DNA of 17,488 nucleotides from UBA1049 sp964522305 (GTDB lineage Bacteria > Bacillota > Clostridia > Oscillospirales > CAG-382): assembly GCA_964522305.1 (NCBI GenBank), contig CAZFVM010000016.1, forward strand, positions 1 through 17,488. The letters run 5' to 3'. Below the pieces are notes generated by a model. That model was not told the DNA's origin, did no database searches, and saw only the letters and a list, made by a program, of their open reading frames with translations. The position numbers and the translations under genes were made by a program. Shown one piece after another: positions 13,593 to 17,488 of the stretch (positions within the stretch are counted from its first letter, which is position 1; every line of letters starts with the position of its first letter).

Positions 13593-15080
13593 TCACGCCA
13601 ATACAAAGGTCGGGGTTTGTCTACTATATACGCCGGAGGGCTTGACTTGGATTTTTTCTCCGACTTTTAACAGTCTGCTTCCGTCAGCCGAAAGCAATAA
13701 TTCCCCTGTTATACCATAAGTAAGCACTATTTTCATTTTTTCACCGGTTATATCACACACAAAGGCCTCTCGGGGTGTTTCGGAGTCCCCTTCTAACAAC
13801 AAATGGACAAACTCTTCAGAAACCTTTGTTCTCCATTCTCTGCTTCGAGTTTCTGCGGCGTTGGCTATAATCGCAGCTTCCGCAACGTTCTTCCTTTGCT
13901 TGGAAATGTTGACATTTGTTATTTCCCCCTTTGCCGTAGACAAGGTTTTTAGAAGTCTTTGAACGGCAAGGTCTGCGTACCTGGAAGAAGGATAAGCAAA
14001 CCGTACATAGGGTCCACCATAAAAAGAATGATCAATGGGCTGCAAAGCGTATTGCATTGCGGGCAATTCTTTTGATGCCAATAATCTTACTGCGTTTATG
14101 TCTCCGTTATCCATGGCGTGGGCAAAAATTGCATCTTGGATCTCTTTTTCTGTCATTTTCTCCCTAACCTCCGCCTTTATACCCAGTACCGGAGTTATTT
14201 CTTTCATTTTGTCCGACTCTATAAAGGGTCTGCAGGCATACAACCAGGGCAGGGAGTTTTCTTTAACATACTCTCCAATGGTCCTGCCGGCAAAAATCAG
14301 CAATTCCCTTGCCAATTGTTGGACATCATAATATCTGCCAAACTTGATATCCTCAGGCGCCCCATCGTCATCAAACTTATATTCCAAATCCACCCTTTTG
14401 AACACAGATATGTTGTTCTTGTTTCTTTTTGACAACAAGGTTGCTCCAAGTTCGTAAAGTCCGGTAAGATGGGGCATCAAAGGCGCATATTTTTCCCTCA
14501 AAGGCAACACCGAAGAAGAGTCCATACTTGACAACAAAGAGTCAACCTCAGAAAACATGCAATTTATGGCGACTCGGATCACGCTCTCGTAAAACTCCAG
14601 GGACAACACCCTGCCGTCTTTATCTATATCCAAAAATATAGAAACCGCTAACCTGTCTTTGTTTGCCTCGAGAAAGCAAATCTTGTTATATACCTCTTCT
14701 TCCAGCATATGCAGGGTCTTACCGGGCAGGAAAACACTGCCTCCTCTTGCTTTAGCCTCCAGGTCTAAGGGTGAGCCCTCCGGCACATATTCATCTGCGT
14801 CGGCTACATGAATCCCCAGTCGATATATATCTCTGCGCTTTTCCACCGAAAAAGCACAGTCGTTATATCTGTTAAGACACTTATCCCTGTCGTTCTCACC
14901 TTCACTAAAGGTAAAGACGGTTTTGCCTCGCAAATCCAACCGAGAATGCAAAAAAGAGGTTATTTGCAAATTAGAGGCAATCCTGGATTGCTTGATCGCT
15001 TCGGCAGAAAAAGGAGCATTTTGGGGACTGTCTTTTATATTGTCGAATTTATCAAGGGGTTTTGTTATTGTTTTTGACAT
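13593..15080 (-). CDS. RNB-domain (RNase II/R family) protein, probably catalytically degenerate
   Basis: 495 residues, much shorter than RNase R and without obvious cold-shock domains; a small beta-rich C-terminus may be a degenerate S1-like fold. RNB family blocks are clear: SRLDLRGKTVFTFS (residues 46-59), IHVADADEYVPEGSPLDLEAKARGGSVFLP and a C-terminal YPSSRYADLAVQRLL. Active RNB enzymes have TIDxxDAxDFDDA holding four metal-binding aspartates. Here the region (57-77) reads TFS...NRYNDCAF with an insertion, so most of those aspartates are missing. The catalytic Arg of the SPIRRYxD-type motif is replaced (PSSRYAD, 364-370). It may be an RNA-binding pseudo-nuclease or a divergent enzyme. 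ATG at 15080 follows AAGGACGG. It is the first gene of a likely transcript with the binding protein. Confidence 0.85.
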   Translation of the reverse strand: MSKTITKPLDKFDNIKDSPQNAPFSAEAIKQSRIASNLQITSFLHSRLDLRGKTVFTFSEGENDRDKCLNRYNDCAFSVEKRRDIYRLGIHVADADEYVPEGSPLDLEAKARGGSVFLPGKTLHMLEEEVYNKICFLEANKDRLAVSIFLDIDKDGRVLSLEFYESVIRVAINCMFSEVDSLLSSMDSSSVLPLREKYAPLMPHLTGLYELGATLLSKRNKNNISVFKRVDLEYKFDDDGAPEDIKFGRYYDVQQLARELLIFAGRTIGEYVKENSLPWLYACRPFIESDKMKEITPVLGIKAEVREKMTEKEIQDAIFAHAMDNGDINAVRLLASKELPAMQYALQPIDHSFYGGPYVRFAYPSSRYADLAVQRLLKTLSTAKGEITNVNISKQRKNVAEAAIIANAAETRSREWRTKVSEEFVHLLLEGDSETPREAFVCDITGEKMKIVLTYGITGELLLSADGSRLLKVGEKIQVKPSGVYSRQTPTFVLA

Positions 15081-15158
15081 CGGTTTTCCGTCCTTGTCTT
15101 ATTTTTGCTGTTAAAGCTGTTTTTCAAGGCGTTTCTAAGCCCTTTGCTTAACAATGTC

Positions 15159-15187
15159 ATTTTACCTCTTTAGAGCCTTTTAGTCAA
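15159..15187 (-). promoter_or_regulatory. sigma-A promoter for the RNB gene
   Basis: On the minus strand, TTGACT (15182-15187), a 17-bp spacer and TAAAAT (15159-15164), about 75 bases before the start codon. Confidence 0.7.
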
Positions 15188-15226
15188 GCCGCCAAAAGCC
15201 TCTAACACTGCCGTCAAAAGAAAAAA

Positions 15227-15262
15227 ATGTTCCTGCGGGTTCGTATCCTCCCGCAGGAACAT
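15227..15262 (-). terminator. rho-independent terminator of proS
   Basis: A perfect 13-bp stem, ATGTTCCTGCGGG (15227-15239) against CCCGCAGGAACAT (15250-15262). It is followed on the minus strand by seven T's, 33 bases after the proS stop. Confidence 0.95.
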
Positions 15263-15294
15263 AATCTATCCATTTCTAATCTAAAAAACTCGTC

Positions 15295-16731
15295 TTAATA
15301 AGATTTTCCCCAGATAACCACATGCTCTGCAGGCTTACCACAATAAACGCACAGGCTTTCTCCCGCATCCTCTTCTTCGAGAATACATCGAGACCCGAGC
15401 CCGGTTTTTTCCTTTACTCCGGTTTCGCAGTCGGGGTTTCCGCACCAAGAAGCTTTTACAAACCCATCACCATTCTCAGATATGGCATCATTAACTTGGT
15501 CCAGGGTAGAAGCTTCATAGGATCTTTCTCGACGGTTTTGCAGAGCCTTCTCATATAGCCCAATCCTCACTTCTTCCAGCTTTCTTTCCACCGCAGATTG
15601 GATATCCGATAGGGAAATTACTTCCTTCTCTCGGTTATGTCTGGTTACCATAATGCATTGCCCGGAATCTATGTCCCGGGGCCCGATTTCTATCCTCACC
15701 GGCACCCCTTTCATCTCGTATTCCGCAAATTTCCATCCGGCGGAGTTATCACTGCTATCGATTTTTACTCGAACATCATCCTTCAATAAATCCCGAATTT
15801 CCTCACATTTCTCCAAAACTCCGGGTTTATGCTGGGCAATCGGGATAATAATCACTTGAATAGGGGCAATCGGCGGAGGAAGGACCAATCCGTTATCATC
15901 TCCGTGGGTCATAATAACAGCACCTATAAGACGAGTGGTTACCCCCCAGGAAGTTTGGTGGGGATAGACTTTTTTGTTTTCTTTATCGGTATACATAATG
16001 TCGAATGCCTTGGCGAATCCGTCTCCAAAATAATGGCTGGTTCCTGCCTGCAAGGCCTTCCCGTCATGCATCAAAGCCTCTATGGTATAAGTCGCTTCGG
16101 CACCGGCGAATTTCTCGCTCTCGCTCTTTTTACCCTTTATAACCGGCATGGAAAGGCTGTCGGCACAGAAATCCGCATAGACATTTAGCATACGGATTGT
16201 CTCCTCCACCGCCTCGTCTGCCGTTGCGTGGATAGTGTGGCCCTCCTGCCACAAAAACTCTCTGGTGCGCAAGAACGGCCTTGTTGTCTTTTCCCACCGC
16301 ACTACACTCACCCATTGGTTATACAGCTTTGGTAAATCCCTATAGGAATGGATTATATTGGCATAATGCTCGCAAAACAAGGTCTCGCTGGTTGGGCGAA
16401 CGCAAAGCCGCTCCTCCAACTTATCGCTTCCGCCATGGGTCACCCAGGCGACTTCCGGGGCAAAGCCTTCCACATGGTCCTTTTCTTTTTGCAACAAGCT
16501 CTCCGGGATGAACATGGGCATACACACATTTTCATGCCCTGTATCCTTGAACCTTTTGTCCAAAATTCTCTGGATGTTTTCCCATATAGCATACCCATAT
16601 GGTCGAATCACCATACAACCTTTAACGCTGGTGTATTCGGTAAGCTCCGCCTTTTTAACGATATCGGTATACCATTTGGCAAAATCCTCCTCCATGGAGG
16701 TTATTTCTTCCACAAACTTTTTGTCCGCCAA
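15295..16731 (-). CDS. proS: prolyl-tRNA synthetase (short type-3, archaeal/eukaryotic-like)
   Basis: 478 residues. It charges tRNA-Pro in the cytoplasm. Class II motifs are intact: motif 1 around GCMVIRPYGYAIWE, motif 2 with VRPTSETLFCEHYAN and WVSVVRWEKTTRPFLRTREF, and motif 3 with GVTTRLIGAVIMTHGDDNG. The C-terminal zinc-binding domain has CGNPDCE...CILEE...CVYCGK and ends in the typical KSY. There is no editing insertion, in keeping with type 3. The start is TTG at 16731, giving the family N-terminus MADKKFVEEITSMEEDF, with AAGGA nine bases upstream. The frame opens six codons earlier at another TTG with no such site. It carries its own terminator; a clear promoter could not be picked out in the AT-rich upstream DNA. 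Confidence 0.95.
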   Translation of the reverse strand: MADKKFVEEITSMEEDFAKWYTDIVKKAELTEYTSVKGCMVIRPYGYAIWENIQRILDKRFKDTGHENVCMPMFIPESLLQKEKDHVEGFAPEVAWVTHGGSDKLEERLCVRPTSETLFCEHYANIIHSYRDLPKLYNQWVSVVRWEKTTRPFLRTREFLWQEGHTIHATADEAVEETIRMLNVYADFCADSLSMPVIKGKKSESEKFAGAEATYTIEALMHDGKALQAGTSHYFGDGFAKAFDIMYTDKENKKVYPHQTSWGVTTRLIGAVIMTHGDDNGLVLPPPIAPIQVIIIPIAQHKPGVLEKCEEIRDLLKDDVRVKIDSSDNSAGWKFAEYEMKGVPVRIEIGPRDIDSGQCIMVTRHNREKEVISLSDIQSAVERKLEEVRIGLYEKALQNRRERSYEASTLDQVNDAISENGDGFVKASWCGNPDCETGVKEKTGLGSRCILEEEDAGESLCVYCGKPAEHVVIWGKSY

Positions 16732-16817
16732 AACATCTTTTCCTTCCAAACAATTTATTTTTAACTTCCTACTAAGCGAATTGCTTTTTTGGTTATATTT
16801 TCTTTTATTTAATTCTA

Positions 16818-16845
16818 TTGAAATTTACGGTTTATTGTGTATAAT
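16818..16845 (+). promoter_or_regulatory. sigma-A promoter for the secreted-protein gene
   Basis: TTGAAA (16818-16823), a 16-bp spacer and consensus TATAAT (16840-16845) preceded by GTG. It is divergent from proS. Confidence 0.7.
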
Positions 16846-17129
16846 GTTGATAAGTATGTGTGGCTGTGTTTTTGGCAAAAACCTTGTATTTGTATACATG
16901 CTTTGAATACATGCATCCATCCTATATGGTTTTGTATTACGAGCAGACACTTTTGCAAAAACCTCAACTCATGCAAAAAATTATAACAGATGCTGACATT
17001 AAAGTCAATTTAAGGCAGTGGGTTTTTAAAGATTTAAGTTTAATCTCAAAGCAAATTCTACAGCAGATTTTATGTTGAAATAAACAGATTAAACTTCCGC
17101 TCCCTTATCTTTATATTTTGGAGGATAAA
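16846..17129 (+). other. long untranslated leader of the secreted-protein gene
   Basis: About 280 bases lie between the promoter and the start codon. It contains the direct repeat ATACATGC at 16894-16901 and 16907-16914 (13-bp period) and a second repeated word, GCAAAAACCT. No recognised riboswitch class was identified. The frame starting with GTG at 16860 has no ribosome binding site and was not accepted as a gene. Confidence 0.5.
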
Positions 17130-17488
17130 ATGAACCACAACCAAAGTTTTTTTAAGAGATTGATTATCTTTTCTTTTTTGCTTATCCTAACTTTTTCGCC
17201 TTTGGCGGTAATGGCAGAAGGAGAAACCTTCACCATAACCTACAAGGAGCAGGCAAACGCCACGGTGGTGCTGGACCCTGCGGGGGTTGAGGCGGTGGAA
17301 GATGACACCCACACCTACACCTATGAGGTAGGGGAGGATGTCACGGTCACGGTTACCGCAGCCGACGGATACTACCTGTCTTCGGTAAAGGCAAACAACA
17401 TCAATCTGCCTGTCCCCGGGGATAAGACTACCTTAGAGTGGATATTCACGGCAAACACTTCTTTATCTATTACAGTCAAAGAAAAAGA
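17130..17488 (+). CDS. secreted protein with a possible bacterial-repeat domain (3' end missing)
   Basis: 119 complete codons are seen, open to the window end. A Sec signal peptide (FFKRL, then a hydrophobic core) ends in PLAVMA, with likely cleavage after Ala29. The mature part is beta-rich and Thr/Val-rich: TFTITYKEQANATVVLDP, YTYEVGEDVTVTVTAADGYY, WIFTANTSLSITVKEK. The pattern of a strand with G-E-x-V-T-V-T-A, then DGYYLSSV and a closing strand, is typical of the bacterial repeat domains (InlB B-repeat / PF18998 type) of Bacillota surface proteins. Its anchoring mode and total length are unknown. ATG at 17130 follows GGAGG. Its base composition is more GC-rich than the leader upstream. Confidence 0.8.
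   Translation, partial: MNHNQSFFKRLIIFSFLLILTFSPLAVMAEGETFTITYKEQANATVVLDPAGVEAVEDDTHTYTYEVGEDVTVTVTAADGYYLSSVKANNINLPVPGDKTTLEWIFTANTSLSITVKEK

Noticed and set aside
16860..17078. 72-codon plus-strand frame in the leader of the secreted-protein gene
   Set aside because: It starts with GTG and has no ribosome binding site, and the composition is low-complexity; better seen as untranslated leader.

Overview
The window looks like a chromosomal segment of an anaerobic Bacillota bacterium, most likely class Clostridia; the family cannot be fixed from the sequence alone. The evidence is an FprA-type flavodiiron protein, acetate kinase, TmcAL (YlbM), a short type-3 ProS, strong GGAGG-type ribosome binding sites, sigma-A promoters of the TTGACA/TATAAT kind, frequent TTG starts and a pair of ParB-type parS palindromes. 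Base composition is moderate, and by eye it is more AT-rich in the first 2.6 kb than in the rest.

Left, accessory-looking part (1-2600): a tRNA-Ala(GGC)-like sequence whose 3' two-thirds is canonical but whose 5' part does not fold; a 28-bp perfect palindrome behind it; an array of AATGATATT units (three direct, then four inverted), most of them separated by mini-hairpins; a four-helix-bundle (23S-IVS/Avd-like) protein; a zinc-ribbon SAM methyltransferase; and a GNAT acetyltransferase preceded by a hairpin leader with a possible coupled small ORF. This has the look of an island beside a tRNA gene.

Middle part (2600-9800): four units ordered + + - +. They are an ArsP_2-type heavy-metal/manganese exporter with a His-rich loop; the flavodiiron protein; on the minus strand, acetate kinase followed by a small zinc-ribbon membrane protein; and on the plus strand, tmcAL followed by a YegS/DgkB-like lipid kinase. 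ackA and tmcAL diverge from overlapping promoters. Hairpin terminators sit after the exporter gene, the flavodiiron gene and the lipid kinase gene; the last is shared convergently with tpiA.

Right part (9800-17488): a minus-strand run, read right to left, of proS, an RNB-domain protein, a sugar-type lipoprotein solute-binding protein, pgk and tpiA, then at the far right a divergent plus-strand secreted protein cut off by the window end. Glycolysis (pgk, tpiA) and acetate formation (ackA) fit fermentative energy metabolism; FprA fits defence against O2 or NO. The most notable items are two parS-like sites in the 97-bp gap between the RNB gene and the binding-protein gene, the apparent loss of catalytic residues in the RNB protein, and the structured repeat array beside the four-helix-bundle gene.
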